DNA from: Xanthobacteraceae bacterium
GTDB lineage: Bacteria > Pseudomonadota > Alphaproteobacteria > Rhizobiales > Xanthobacteraceae
Reading direction: 5' to 3'
DNA length: 34,205 bases
Assembly (NCBI GenBank): GCA_030038415.1
Contig: JASHOX010000062.1
Span: 1-34,205, forward strand
Shown: positions 1 through 8,371 of the stretch, one piece after another
Layout of the letters: each line of letters starts with the position of its first letter
How positions within the stretch are numbered: the stretch's first letter is position 1
The notes under the pieces: generated by a model
Database searches by the model: none
The model's input: only the letters and a program-made list of their open reading frames with translations
Told to the model about the DNA's origin: nothing
Made by a program: the position numbers and the translations under genes

Positions 1-211
1 GAATGACGCCGACGATTTTGCAACGGCCGCCGGCGCACTTGCTCAGCGCAGCCGCGCGGGCGTCCGCCACTTTGCTGTAATCGAAACCGTAGCCGTAGGC
101 GCCGCAGACGCCGACGGCAAGCGCGCCCGCCGCATCGGCGGCACCGATTGTGGCAGTCAGGAAACCGAAGCCCGCCGCCGCGAGCGCAAGCTTTCGCGCA
201 ATTGCGACCAT
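1..211 (-). CDS. DUF4189-type secreted protein, 3' end outside window
   Basis: The first 70 codons of a minus-strand gene are visible; the rest lies beyond the left edge. The start is the ATG at 211-209, preceded by a strong GGGGAGGGG ribosome binding site. Residues 1 to about 27 look like a signal peptide: basic residues, then an Ala/Gly-rich hydrophobic stretch ending in ADAAG. The mature part has the pattern CGAYGYGFDYSK, then A.A..AL.KC..G.CKIV, which resembles DUF4189 proteins (secreted, Cys-containing, no defined enzyme activity). Cysteines at residues 36, 59 and 64 would suit disulfides. It could also be another small Cys-rich secreted repeat protein. Function is unknown. It reads in the same direction as the glucan synthase gene upstream, with a 111-bp gap in which I see no clear signal. 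Confidence 0.6.
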   Translation of the reverse strand, partial: MVAIARKLALAAAGFGFLTATIGAADAAGALAVGVCGAYGYGFDYSKVADARAAALSKCAGGRCKIVGVI

Positions 212-322
212 GGAAAGCCCCTCCCCCGAGGATGCGCGAAGGCTAGCGGGGAAGGGTTGCGAGTTGGTAAACGGGGCCGAAGCACCCGGCCGCGGGGCTC
301 CGCGCGACGGCCGGAACCGACG

Positions 323-3004
323 TTACTGCGCCGCTTCGATGTTATCGGTGGAAACCTTGGGCGGCTCGGCCATCACCTTGGTGATGACCTCTTGCGACTG
401 CGGCAACAGATCGGCCGCCTTGGCGCCGATCGCGCTGACGATCTTGGCCTCCACGCCACGCCAATAGGCGAAGCTGTTGAAGCGTGTGCCCTCGACGGTG
501 GCGAGAATGACCGCGGCCAGGAACGGCAGGCTCTGCACCAACAGAACGCCGGCGAAGATATTGATCTCGTGGACCTGCTTGTAATTGGTGATCAGCAGCG
601 TGGCCGCGCCGACCAGGAGCAGCGCGGCGATCACCGCCTCCCAGAATGCCGGGAAATCGGGGCCCTTGCGCGAGACGCCACCCTTGGCGGTGCGTAGAAA
701 CGGCATGCGCTCGTGGATGACGCCAAGCCCGACCGAGCGCGCCACGGTCCATTGCAATGACATCGCGGCGCAGACCGCGCCCAGCATCTGGCCGGCGGTC
801 GCGCGCACCCGCAGCCGGTAGAGCGCGACGAAATGGGCGACCGAGACGGTAAAGGCGGCAATGATCGGAATGGTGAGGATGCGATCCGGCACCGCGATAT
901 TGGCAAAGGCGACGAACGGCACCCACAGGATGTTGAGAAGCGCGACCACGACGCCGATGGCGTCGGAGCCGAGCCAGTTGAGCCAGCCGATACCGTATTC
1001 GCGCTTCTGCTCGCGGGTGAGCCCGACAGCCCACGGCAACAGCCGCCGCCAGTGCTTACGCACCAGCTGGAAGCCGCCGAATGCCCAGCGGTGGCGCTGC
1101 CGCTTATAGGCTTCGAACGTGTCGGGCAGCAGTCCGTGCCCGTAACGGCGGTTGGTGTAATGCGCGATCCAGCCGCGTTCGAGGATGCTCAAACCCAGAT
1201 CGGTGTCCTCGACAATGGTTTCCGACGACCAGCCGCCGGCGTTGTCGATCGCGGCGCGGCGGATGAGGCACATCGTGCCGTGCATGACGACGCCATTGAA
1301 TTCGTTCCGCTGCACCATGCCGATATCGAAGAAGCCGGCATATTCGGCGTTCATGGCGGCGTGCATCAAAGAGCGGGCGCCATCGCGATGATCCTGCGGC
1401 GATTGCACGAAGCCGACGCGCGGATCGGCGAATAGCGGCGCCAAATCCTTCAGCCAGTCGGGATCGAGCACGTAATCGGCATCGATGGTGCCGATGATCT
1501 CGGCGTCCGCCGCGCTATGCGAAAGCGCAACCCGCAGCGCGCCGGCTTTATAACCTTCGAGGTTCTCCACCCGGACGAACTTGAAGCGTTCGCCGAGCGT
1601 TCGGCAATGTTCTTCGACTGGCCGCCACAACGCCGGATCCGGTGTGTTGTTGATCACCACCACGCACTCGAAATTCGGGTAATCGAGGCGCGCGACCGCA
1701 TCGAGCGTCGTGTTGAGCATGTCGGGCGGTTCGCAGCACGCCGGCACATGGATCGACACTTTGGGCGTGGCGGCATCGGGCACCAGCGACGGCGCATTGG
1801 CAAGGCGCCGCGGCGGTCGGCCGAACGCAATCGCCGCGATTTCTTCCAGACGCGCTAGCGCGATGGCGACGAGCGGCACCAGAAGCACGATGCCGAGACC
1901 GAGCGCAAAGGCGGCGCCCGGCACGAAATAATGGCCCTTCCAGAAGGCAACGATGGCCGAGAACCAAGCGCCGACCGCGTTGGCGGAAACCGCCAGCATC
2001 AAGGCCTGGGTGAAGCTCACCCCCGCCATGGCCAGGATCGGCAAGGACAGCAACAGCCCGAACAGCACCGCTAGCCCGGCGCGCTTGCCGTAATCGGGAT
2101 CAGTGATCGGGCCGGTCCAGGAGAATTTCGGCTGCCGCGCGGCATCGAAAACGCCCCAATAGGGTCCGACGCCGCCCTCCATCGTCTTCCACGGCTGATC
2201 GATGGCTTCGACGATGTTGTAGTCGATGCCGTAGGCTTCGGCCCGGGTGACGAAATCGCGCAAGACCTCGGCCTGCTCCATGCGCCCGGGATTGGCATTA
2301 TGGAAATTATAGCCCGCGCTCGGCCAGCCGAATTCGGCGATCACGATGCGCTTGCCGGGGTGCATCTGGCGGAGCTTGTCGTAGAACTCGATGGTGTGGT
2401 CGACGGCGGTCGAGGCGCTAAAGCCCTCCCAGTAGGGCAGGATATGCGCGGCGATGAAGTCGACGGCCGAGGCCAGTTCCGGATGGTCCATCCAGACAGT
2501 CCAGATTTCACCGGTCGTGACAGGCACCGGGCTCGACCGCTTCACGCTTTGGATGAGCTTGATCAGGTCGGGCACGGTCATTTCGGCGCGCAGCGTCGTT
2601 TCGTTGCCGACTACGATGGCGTCGACATTGCCGTAATGCCTGGCGAGATTGAGGGCCGAGGCGATTTCGCGCTCGTTGCGCGCCTGATCCTTGTCGATCC
2701 AGGCGCCGACGGTGACCTTCAGCCCGAACTCAGCCGCGATCGGCGGGACGAGTTCCGCGCCACCGGTCGCCGAATAGGTGCGGATCGCCCGGGTATAGGG
2801 CGCAATGGCCGCGAGATCAGCGCGGATTTGCTCAGGCGTAGGGCGCGGGCCCGAATCCGGATGCGAGGAATCCTTGAACGGCGAATATGAGACGCTGGCA
2901 AGCTGACCGGTATAATTCGGAGCCGTTCCTTGGGGCCTCAGCAACGCCCAGATGCCGGCATGCACGCACGCTACGAGCGCGAGCACGGCAACGACGGTGC
3001 GCAT
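323..3004 (-). CDS. ndvB: NdvB-like beta-glucan synthase: GH17-like domain fused to GT2 glycosyltransferase
   Basis: This 893-residue inner-membrane protein has an N-terminal membrane anchor (residues about 3-22) and a GH17-like glucanase fold (about 35-300). The fold carries the acid/base motif VGNE (Glu134-135 region) and the nucleophile motif AEFGWPS (Glu224). A block of membrane segments (about 308-385) follows, then a processive GT2 domain (about 415-660) and further C-terminal membrane segments. GT2 hallmarks are DAD at 508-510, the VEDTD acidic motif at 598-602 and QRHRW at 636-640. The architecture matches Bradyrhizobium NdvB, which polymerises UDP-glucose into cyclic beta-(1,3)(1,6)-glucan. 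The GH17-like part probably acts in transglycosylation or cyclisation rather than degradation; that is inference. Genes resembling ndvD and ndvC follow at once to the right, which supports the call. The ATG at 3004 begins directly with the anchor. Confidence 0.85.
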   Translation of the reverse strand: MRTVVAVLALVACVHAGIWALLRPQGTAPNYTGQLASVSYSPFKDSSHPDSGPRPTPEQIRADLAAIAPYTRAIRTYSATGGAELVPPIAAEFGLKVTVGAWIDKDQARNEREIASALNLARHYGNVDAIVVGNETTLRAEMTVPDLIKLIQSVKRSSPVPVTTGEIWTVWMDHPELASAVDFIAAHILPYWEGFSASTAVDHTIEFYDKLRQMHPGKRIVIAEFGWPSAGYNFHNANPGRMEQAEVLRDFVTRAEAYGIDYNIVEAIDQPWKTMEGGVGPYWGVFDAARQPKFSWTGPITDPDYGKRAGLAVLFGLLLSLPILAMAGVSFTQALMLAVSANAVGAWFSAIVAFWKGHYFVPGAAFALGLGIVLLVPLVAIALARLEEIAAIAFGRPPRRLANAPSLVPDAATPKVSIHVPACCEPPDMLNTTLDAVARLDYPNFECVVVINNTPDPALWRPVEEHCRTLGERFKFVRVENLEGYKAGALRVALSHSAADAEIIGTIDADYVLDPDWLKDLAPLFADPRVGFVQSPQDHRDGARSLMHAAMNAEYAGFFDIGMVQRNEFNGVVMHGTMCLIRRAAIDNAGGWSSETIVEDTDLGLSILERGWIAHYTNRRYGHGLLPDTFEAYKRQRHRWAFGGFQLVRKHWRRLLPWAVGLTREQKREYGIGWLNWLGSDAIGVVVALLNILWVPFVAFANIAVPDRILTIPIIAAFTVSVAHFVALYRLRVRATAGQMLGAVCAAMSLQWTVARSVGLGVIHERMPFLRTAKGGVSRKGPDFPAFWEAVIAALLLVGAATLLITNYKQVHEINIFAGVLLVQSLPFLAAVILATVEGTRFNSFAYWRGVEAKIVSAIGAKAADLLPQSQEVITKVMAEPPKVSTDNIEAAQ

Positions 3005-3038
3005 GGACTCTTACCAAGCGGGGCGGACGACACGGGCC

Positions 3039-3058
3039 CGAACCTGCCCCCAGGTTCG
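3039..3058. promoter_or_regulatory. Perfect 8-bp hairpin in the ndvB leader
   Basis: CGAACCTG, a CCCC loop and CAGGTTCG form a perfect stem-loop about 35 bp upstream of the ndvB start, between ndvD-like and ndvB. There is no T-tract on either strand, so it is not a classic intrinsic terminator. It may be a leader hairpin that tunes ndvB expression relative to the upstream gene. Confidence 0.3.
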
Positions 3059-3193
3059 ACGATGGTCGTAAGGGTGAGGCTACCTTGCGAGCGGCATGGC
3101 TAAGCTAGCGTTGGGTAATGGCAAATTCAAGACAGCAAAGCGCGAGCAACAACACTTCGGAGCAAAAATAGTGGGTTCACCTGATAACGAGCG

Positions 3194-3709
3194 TCAGCGT
3201 GTCGTGGTCGGGGCTGGCGCCGCGGCGGAAGGCGCCGCCGCAGTGGGTGCTGGCATGACTTCGAGCGAGGGATTGATCCAGCAGGCCAGCACCCGGCCAT
3301 TCAAGCTGTCGGGGGTCTTCGGATCGATGGTGTTGGAATGCAGAACCAGGCAGCGGAACGCCGCCTGGATATGACCGCTCGGGCAGCCGAAACGATCGTA
3401 AAGATCGAGATGGCGGAAAGCGGTATCGAGATCGTCGCGCCAGAGCAGGCTGACCACGCGCCGGCCCAGCCACACGCACTCCGGATTGCCGGCCGGCCCG
3501 TTGATCGCATGTTGGGCCTCGGCATATTCGTCGATCTTCTGGGTTTCCTTGGACTCCTTGGCGACGTCCTGGCCGGCCGGAGCCTGCTGCGAGGCCGGGT
3601 TCGGGTTGCTGCTTTGCGCCAAAGTAGGATGGACAAGGGGGCTTATGGGAACGACGAGCAAGGCGGCAAGACATATTCCGCCAACGACACTGAATACGCG
3701 TTGCGACAT
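3194..3709 (-). CDS. NdvD-like glucan biosynthesis accessory protein
   Basis: This predicted 171-residue secreted protein lies between the ndvB-like and ndvC-like genes. I chose the ATG at 3709 rather than an upstream start because it begins a clean signal peptide (MSQRVFSVVGGIC, hydrophobic to about residue 25, then PTLAQ) and follows an AGGGAA ribosome binding site. The mature part is polar, with a Pro/Gln-rich stretch, then a conserved-looking core (WRDDLDTAFRHLDLYDRFGC) with three to four cysteines. It resembles small proteins annotated as 'beta-1-3, beta-1-6-glucan biosynthesis protein' in Bradyrhizobium and relatives, where ndvD lies in the ndvB/ndvC locus. It would act in the periplasm. 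No catalytic motif is visible. The symbol ndvD is likely but is left blank because I cannot align it here. Confidence 0.7.
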   Translation of the reverse strand: MSQRVFSVVGGICLAALLVVPISPLVHPTLAQSSNPNPASQQAPAGQDVAKESKETQKIDEYAEAQHAINGPAGNPECVWLGRRVVSLLWRDDLDTAFRHLDLYDRFGCPSGHIQAAFRCLVLHSNTIDPKTPDSLNGRVLACWINPSLEVMPAPTAAAPSAAAPAPTTTR

Positions 3710-4004
3710 GGTTCCCTTGGATTTTTGGGCCACACTAAGCCGATAGACGGACGTTCCCCTTAACCAATTCGGCCGTTTGCTCGGCACTTCTTCGACGCCG
3801 GTGAGACGCCTTTAGACGCCTTCTTGGCCACCGGATTGAGCCGCTATTGCGGCGGCCGCTCCGAATAGCCTCTCCGACACCACCCACCAAGAGAACACCC
3901 TAACTGGGTTCGTTTGTCCAGCGTGCTTGGCGGCAAGCGGCGGCGAGCGGCGGGAATGCGGCCGCGCGCTTGGCATCGCGCTTGCGCAAGGCTAATGCGA
4001 AACC
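3710..4004. promoter_or_regulatory. Divergent promoter region of the glucan locus
   Basis: These 295 bp separate the divergent ndvD/ndvB and ndvC-like genes, so both promoters should lie here. The 9-mer AGACGCCTT occurs at 3804-3812 and again at 3814-3822, a 10-bp period (one helical turn), which suits an activator or repressor that binds in tandem. No convincing sigma-70 boxes are visible. An in-frame TAA at 3993-3995 fixes the upstream limit of ndvC translation. Confidence 0.4.
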
Positions 4005-5627
4005 GTGGACCGCCCTCTCGACGGCAATTTTACCGGTGCAGCGCTGGCGCATTTCGCGCTCACGGCGCTGGCGATCGGCGCGGCATGGTGGTGGCTCGGC
4101 GCGCCGATCCTTCTGCCGCCCTCCCCGCTGGCCAATGGCGGCAAGCTTTATTGCGTTTCGTATGGACCGTTTCGCAGCGGGCAGGATCCGCTGGGCGAGA
4201 ATGTCCACGTCGAGGCGAAACAGATCGACGAGGATTTGACGCTGTTGTCGCGCTACACCGACTGCGTCCGCACTTATTCTGTCGAATACGGCCAGGATCA
4301 AATTGCCGGCATTGCGCAGCGTCACGGCATGAAAGTGCTGCAGGGATTATGGCTGTCCAACAAAGCTGCTAAAAACCAGCAGCAGATTGCCACCGTCATT
4401 GCGCTCGCCAAGAAATATCCGGACGTCATCCGCGCCATCGTTGTTGGCAATGAAGTGCTGTTGCGCGGCGATTTATCGGTCGCGGACCTTGAGTCCGCGA
4501 TCCGCCAGGTCAAGACACAGGTTTCGCAGCCGGTCACTTACGCCGATGTCTGGGAATTTTGGCTGCGCTACAGCGACCTGCAAAGCCTCGTTGATTTCGT
4601 CACCATTCATATCCTGCCGTACTGGGAGGATTTTCCGCTGCCGGCGTCGCTCGCCGCCGCCCACGTCGACGATATCCGCAAGAAGGTTGCCGCGGCCATT
4701 CCCAACAAGGAGATCATGATCGGCGAAGTCGGCTGGCCGAGCGAGGGCCGAATGCGCGAGGGCGCCCTGCCGTCGCCGGCAAACCAGGCGCGCGTTATCG
4801 AAGAAACCGTAGCGCTGGCGCAGCGCGAAAATTTTCGCGTCAACGTCATCGAAGCCTTCAACCAGTCCTGGAAGCGCCAGCTCGAAGGCGCGACCGGCGG
4901 TTACTGGGGGCTTTTCGACCGGACGACACAGGGGCCGAAGTTCAGCTTCGACGGCGGCGTATCGGATCATCCCTATTGGTTCATGCAGGCGCTCGCCGGC
5001 ATTCTGCTTGCCGCCCTTGGTTTTGCCGGCGCCGCCGTCGCCGGCCGCGGCAAGACTGCGCCGGCCTGGCTATGGCCGCGGATTGTGGCGACGACCTTTG
5101 TGCCCGCCGTGCTGTTTGGCTGGACCCTTGAAAGACTACCGATCGACAGTTTCACGGCCGGCGGCTGCCTGCGCTCGATCGCCTTTGCCGTAACGGCTGC
5201 GGCAGCGCCGATAGCCTGCGCCGCGGCCTGCGCAGCGGGTCAAGCAGCACCAACATTCGCCGCGGTGCTGTCGCGTGCCGGTGGTCCACGCGGTAAATTG
5301 AGCCTTGCCGTCGGCTTGAGCCTTATCGTGCTCACTCTGCTTTCGCTACAATCGACGCTCGGCCTCGTCTTCGACCCGCGCTATCGCGACATTCCATTTG
5401 CGCCGCAAAGCGGCGCTGCGCTGCCCTTTCTGGTGCTGATGCTGTCGACGCCGCGGCTTACGGGACAGCGTGCGATGGCGGAGACCGTCGCCGCCGTCAT
5501 GTTGGCATTGTCGGCTGGCTACATCGCGTTCAACGAGACCTTCGCCAACTGGCAGGCGATCTGGCTCTGCGCCGGACTTCTCGGCCTTGCCGTCATTCTG
5601 CTGCGGGCGCGGGACGCGCCAGGCTGA
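4005..5627 (+). CDS. ndvC: NdvC-like GH17 membrane protein of cyclic beta-glucan synthesis
   Basis: This 540-residue protein has one N-terminal membrane segment (about 12-38), a periplasmic GH17-like domain (about 45-330) and about seven C-terminal membrane segments (about 328-535). The GH17 catalytic motifs are both present: VGNE ending at Glu150 and GEVGWPSEG with Glu241. It parallels the GH17 part of the NdvB-like protein but has no GT2 domain. In Bradyrhizobium, NdvC is needed for the beta-(1,6) linkages of the cyclic glucan, so a branching or transglycosylating role is likely. The start is GTG at 4005: an in-frame TAA lies four codons upstream, and an AAGG-like site precedes it. The 3' end overlaps the convergent small membrane gene by 35 bp. 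Confidence 0.8.
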   Translation: MDRPLDGNFTGAALAHFALTALAIGAAWWWLGAPILLPPSPLANGGKLYCVSYGPFRSGQDPLGENVHVEAKQIDEDLTLLSRYTDCVRTYSVEYGQDQIAGIAQRHGMKVLQGLWLSNKAAKNQQQIATVIALAKKYPDVIRAIVVGNEVLLRGDLSVADLESAIRQVKTQVSQPVTYADVWEFWLRYSDLQSLVDFVTIHILPYWEDFPLPASLAAAHVDDIRKKVAAAIPNKEIMIGEVGWPSEGRMREGALPSPANQARVIEETVALAQRENFRVNVIEAFNQSWKRQLEGATGGYWGLFDRTTQGPKFSFDGGVSDHPYWFMQALAGILLAALGFAGAAVAGRGKTAPAWLWPRIVATTFVPAVLFGWTLERLPIDSFTAGGCLRSIAFAVTAAAAPIACAAACAAGQAAPTFAAVLSRAGGPRGKLSLAVGLSLIVLTLLSLQSTLGLVFDPRYRDIPFAPQSGAALPFLVLMLSTPRLTGQRAMAETVAAVMLALSAGYIAFNETFANWQAIWLCAGLLGLAVILLRARDAPG

Positions 5628-5973
5628 GGATCAAGAGGCCCGCGGCGAGCGCCGAAAGGTCGGCATTGTGCAGGACGATGCCGAATCCCGCCGCCGCAAG
5701 CGCAACCGACAGCAGCACGATGGATGGCCGGACGAGGTTGAGAAGCGCGGCAATCAACGCCACGCCGCCGAACACATCGTGGTTGAAGAACTCGATAGAC
5801 AGCCGAAACGCGGTGCACAGCCAGGTATTCAGGCCGGCCTGACAGGCAAGCTCGACGTTGACATTCTCGATCGCCATGTAGCGGATGTAGAGCGCCTCGC
5901 CGACCGACAGGAAGGCGACGATCAGGAGCCAATTGGTCTGGCGCGCGGTCGGCAGAAACAGCGGGCGGCGCAT
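5593..5973 (-). CDS. Small integral membrane protein of unknown function
   Basis: This 126-residue protein has four to five hydrophobic segments (about 15-34, 45-60, 66-82, 84-101, 105-120) and a short basic N terminus. I do not recognise a family. Its end overlaps the end of ndvC by 35 bp in the convergent orientation. The start is unusual: the ATG at 5973 follows an in-frame TGA directly, and upstream of it lies the palindromic repeat at 5977-6025, so there is no normal ribosome binding site. The next in-frame ATG (Met33) would remove the first membrane segment. The gene is probably real because hydrophobicity is strong and continuous in this frame, but its expression is uncertain. Confidence 0.6.
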   Translation of the reverse strand: MRRPLFLPTARQTNWLLIVAFLSVGEALYIRYMAIENVNVELACQAGLNTWLCTAFRLSIEFFNHDVFGGVALIAALLNLVRPSIVLLSVALAAAGFGIVLHNADLSALAAGLLILSLARPAPAAE

Positions 5974-5976
5974 TCA

Positions 5977-6025
5977 GAGCGTGATCCCGAAAAGTGGAAA
6001 CCGGTTTTCGGATAAGATCATGCTC
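5977..6025. repeat. Rhizobial-type palindromic repeat (GAGCxTGATCCCGAAAA... family)
   Basis: This is an imperfect 49-bp palindrome. Outer arms are GAGCGTGATC (5977-5986) and GATCATGCTC (6016-6025), 9 of 10 paired. Inner arms are CCGAAAA (5987-5993) and TTTTCGG (6005-6011), fully paired. I recall near-identical sequences scattered in many copies through Bradyrhizobium and related genomes. It lies between the MoeA/MobA fusion gene and the small membrane protein and abuts the latter's start codon. It could serve as a transcript-end hairpin upstream and as a leader hairpin downstream. Confidence 0.7.
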
Positions 6026-6035
6026 AAATCAACAA

Positions 6036-7649
6036 CTACGTCCTTTCCAGCTCCGCTTTCACGGCGGCAAGCGCTTCTGGCGTATCGACGTCGGTCAGCG
6101 CGGCGCGGCCGGTCAGCGGCACTTCGACGACGGCCTCGGGATAGCGGCCGATCAGATAGCGCGCGCCGACGTCGCCCTCGACCGTCATGAGGTCGGAGAA
6201 GAACCGGCGCGACCACGCCACCGGGTTGCCGCGCTTGCCGTCGATGGTCGGCACCACGACGAGCGCGCCCTTGTCGGGATCGAGCGCGCCGATCAGGCGG
6301 TCGATCAGGCCCGCATCGACCTGCGGCATATCGCCGAGACAGACGATGGCGCCGTCGACGTCCGCCGGCAGCGCGGCGATGCCGGTCTTGAGCGAGGTGC
6401 CGAGACCATCGGCAAAATGCGGATTGTGCGCAAAGGTCACCGGCAGGCCGGCAAGCGCCGCCTCGACCTGCTCGCGCTGATGTCCGGTCACGACGATGAC
6501 GGGCCGCGCGCGCGAGGCGAGCGCTGCTTCGGCGACGATGCGCACCAGCGGCCGGCCGCCGATCTCGGCGAGGAGCTTGTTCGGGCCGCCCATACGGCTT
6601 GAGCGGCCGGCGCCGAGCACGATCGCGGCGATCGGGCGCCCGCTCCGCACCGGCTCCTCGCGCGGCTGCGGCCGGGTGACGATTTCCATGAGCAAGCCGC
6701 CGACGCCAAGCCCGGTAATATCTTCCCGCGGCACTGGCAGACCGGCCAGTAGCCGCATGAGCACCCAATCGAACCCGTTCTCCTTGGGGCTTCTGGCGCA
6801 GCCCGGCGCGCCGATCACCGGGCGGGAACCGGCGGCGCCGATCAAGAGCAGATTGCCGGGATCGACCGGCATGCCGAAATGCTCGATGCGACCGCCGATC
6901 TCTTCCAGGGCGGCCGGGATGACATCGCGGCGGTCGGCAATCGCCGAGGCACCGAACACGATCACAAGCTCAGATCCCGCTTTAAGGACTTCATCCAATG
7001 CACGAGCCAGCGCCGCACTGTCATGCGGCACACGGCGCTCGGCGACGATCGTGGCGCCCGCGGGAGCGAGCCGCTCGGCGGTGATCTTCAGCGTCTTTTC
7101 GATGACCTTGGTCGCGAGCCCCGGCAGCACAGTCGACACCACGCCCACCTTGCGGATGCGATAGGGTGCGATGCGCAGCAGCGGCTTCCTGACGCCAGCG
7201 AGCGCGGCATCGCGGGCTGCACCGGCCACCGCGAAGGGAATGATTTTCACCGTCGCGATCATCTCGCCGGCGACCACCGGCTTATAGGCCGGCAACGTCG
7301 CAAACGTGATCGCCTCGTCGACGCGGTTGAGCCCATCGATGGCGTCCTTGTCGACCACCAGAACGCCCGAGGCTTGCGCGAACAGGTTGGCGCGGCCAGT
7401 GAAAGCGCGATCGACATGCACGCCCTCCCCCGCCACAGCCTTGGCGATCTCGGCTGCCGCGACATCCTCCGAGACATCGCCCGGCTCGAGCCGCGCCACG
7501 ACGAGGTCGTCGATGCCGGCCGCTTGCAGCGCCGTGACTTCAGCAGGCCCGATCAGCGTGCCCTTCTTGAGCACCAAGGTGCCCTGGCGAATGGTATGGA
7601 CGGCGGTCGCGCCGAGCGCGTCCTTGGGCGCCACCGCACCGAATTTCAT
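6036..7649 (-). CDS. MoeA-like molybdopterin-binding domain fused to MobA/MocA-like nucleotidyltransferase
   Basis: This 537-residue fusion has two parts. Residues about 1-330 carry a molybdopterin-binding (MoeA/MogA-type) domain, with FGASAIADRRDVIP at 232-245 and MPVDPGNLLLIG at 260-271. Residues about 338-537 are a MobA-like NTP transferase with the nucleotide-binding loop LGAGRSSRMGG (345-355), followed by the sugar-nucleotide-type fold and a C-terminal DVDTPE motif. In cox-type clusters such a protein would attach CMP to molybdopterin to give the molybdopterin cytosine dinucleotide used by xanthine-oxidase-family enzymes (a MocA role). CTP over GTP use is inferred from context. Its ATG overlaps the upstream XdhC-type stop in an ATGA (7646-7649), which implies translational coupling. 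It is the last gene of the cox-like run; a palindromic repeat follows. Confidence 0.8.
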   Translation of the reverse strand: MKFGAVAPKDALGATAVHTIRQGTLVLKKGTLIGPAEVTALQAAGIDDLVVARLEPGDVSEDVAAAEIAKAVAGEGVHVDRAFTGRANLFAQASGVLVVDKDAIDGLNRVDEAITFATLPAYKPVVAGEMIATVKIIPFAVAGAARDAALAGVRKPLLRIAPYRIRKVGVVSTVLPGLATKVIEKTLKITAERLAPAGATIVAERRVPHDSAALARALDEVLKAGSELVIVFGASAIADRRDVIPAALEEIGGRIEHFGMPVDPGNLLLIGAAGSRPVIGAPGCARSPKENGFDWVLMRLLAGLPVPREDITGLGVGGLLMEIVTRPQPREEPVRSGRPIAAIVLGAGRSSRMGGPNKLLAEIGGRPLVRIVAEAALASRARPVIVVTGHQREQVEAALAGLPVTFAHNPHFADGLGTSLKTGIAALPADVDGAIVCLGDMPQVDAGLIDRLIGALDPDKGALVVVPTIDGKRGNPVAWSRRFFSDLMTVEGDVGARYLIGRYPEAVVEVPLTGRAALTDVDTPEALAAVKAELERT

Positions 7650-8359
7650 GACGCGGCTTTGATCGGCGCAGGCTCGGCGTCGACCTCCTCACGGAGCCGC
7701 TCGGTAATCTGCGCCATGATGGCGACGGCGATCTCGGCCGGCGATACCGCGCCGATATCGAGCCCGATCGGCGCGGCAATGCGGGCGATAGCGGCGTCGC
7801 TGACGCCCTGCGCCTTGAGCCGCTCGACGCGGCGCGCGTGGGTTTTCCGCGAGCCGAGCGCGCCGATGTAGAAACAATCGCGGGCAAGCGCGTGCAAGAG
7901 CGCCGGATCGTCGATTTTCGGATCGTGGGTGAGCGCGACGAAAGCGGTGTAGCGGTCGACATTGAGCGGCGGCAACGCCTGGTCTGGCCACTGCGCGATC
8001 ACTTTGACGTCCGGGAAGCGCTCGGGCGAGGCAAAGGCGGTGCGCGGATCGACGATGGTCACGTCGTAGCCGACGAGCTTGCCGATCGGCGCCAGCGCCT
8101 GGCTGATGTGGACGGCGCCGATGATGACGAGCTGCGGCGCCGGCACATAGACGGTGAGAAAGACCTTGCCTTCCGCCGTCGCTTCCATGCCGCTCTTGCT
8201 GGTGCGCAAATGCTCGGCGAGCTGCGGCCGCAGCGGGTCCTTGGCGATGTCGGCCGATTTGACCAGACGCTGCCGACCGCTCTCGACATCGGTGACGACG
8301 ATGGCGGCGCGGCGCGCCTCGCGCTCGGCATTAAGCGCAGCGAGGATGTCGAGTTTCAT
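7646..8359 (-). CDS. XdhC/CoxF-type protein, Rossmann (C-terminal) half
   Basis: This 237-residue protein matches the C-terminal XdhC Rossmann domain. It has LVIIGAVHISQAL at about 77-89, the PRTAFAS motif at 105-111, THDPK at 144-148 and the signature YIGALGSRKTHARR at 164-177, then GLDIGAVSPAEIAVAI near 199-214. XdhC-family proteins bind and protect the molybdenum cofactor and help to insert it into xanthine-oxidase-type enzymes. The usual N-terminal XdhC_CoxI domain is absent here but is encoded by the gene immediately upstream (8372-8695). The spacing of 12 bp to that gene and the 4-bp overlap with the next place all three in one operon. It acts in the cytoplasm on the CoxL subunit. Confidence 0.85.
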   Translation of the reverse strand: MKLDILAALNAEREARRAAIVVTDVESGRQRLVKSADIAKDPLRPQLAEHLRTSKSGMEATAEGKVFLTVYVPAPQLVIIGAVHISQALAPIGKLVGYDVTIVDPRTAFASPERFPDVKVIAQWPDQALPPLNVDRYTAFVALTHDPKIDDPALLHALARDCFYIGALGSRKTHARRVERLKAQGVSDAAIARIAAPIGLDIGAVSPAEIAVAIMAQITERLREEVDAEPAPIKAAS

Positions 8360-8371
8360 GGCGCGACGATC

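Noticed and set aside
323..3004. Degradative beta-glucanase based on the GH17-like domain
   Set aside because: The domain is fused to a complete processive GT2 synthase and lies in an ndv-type locus, so a biosynthetic role is more likely.
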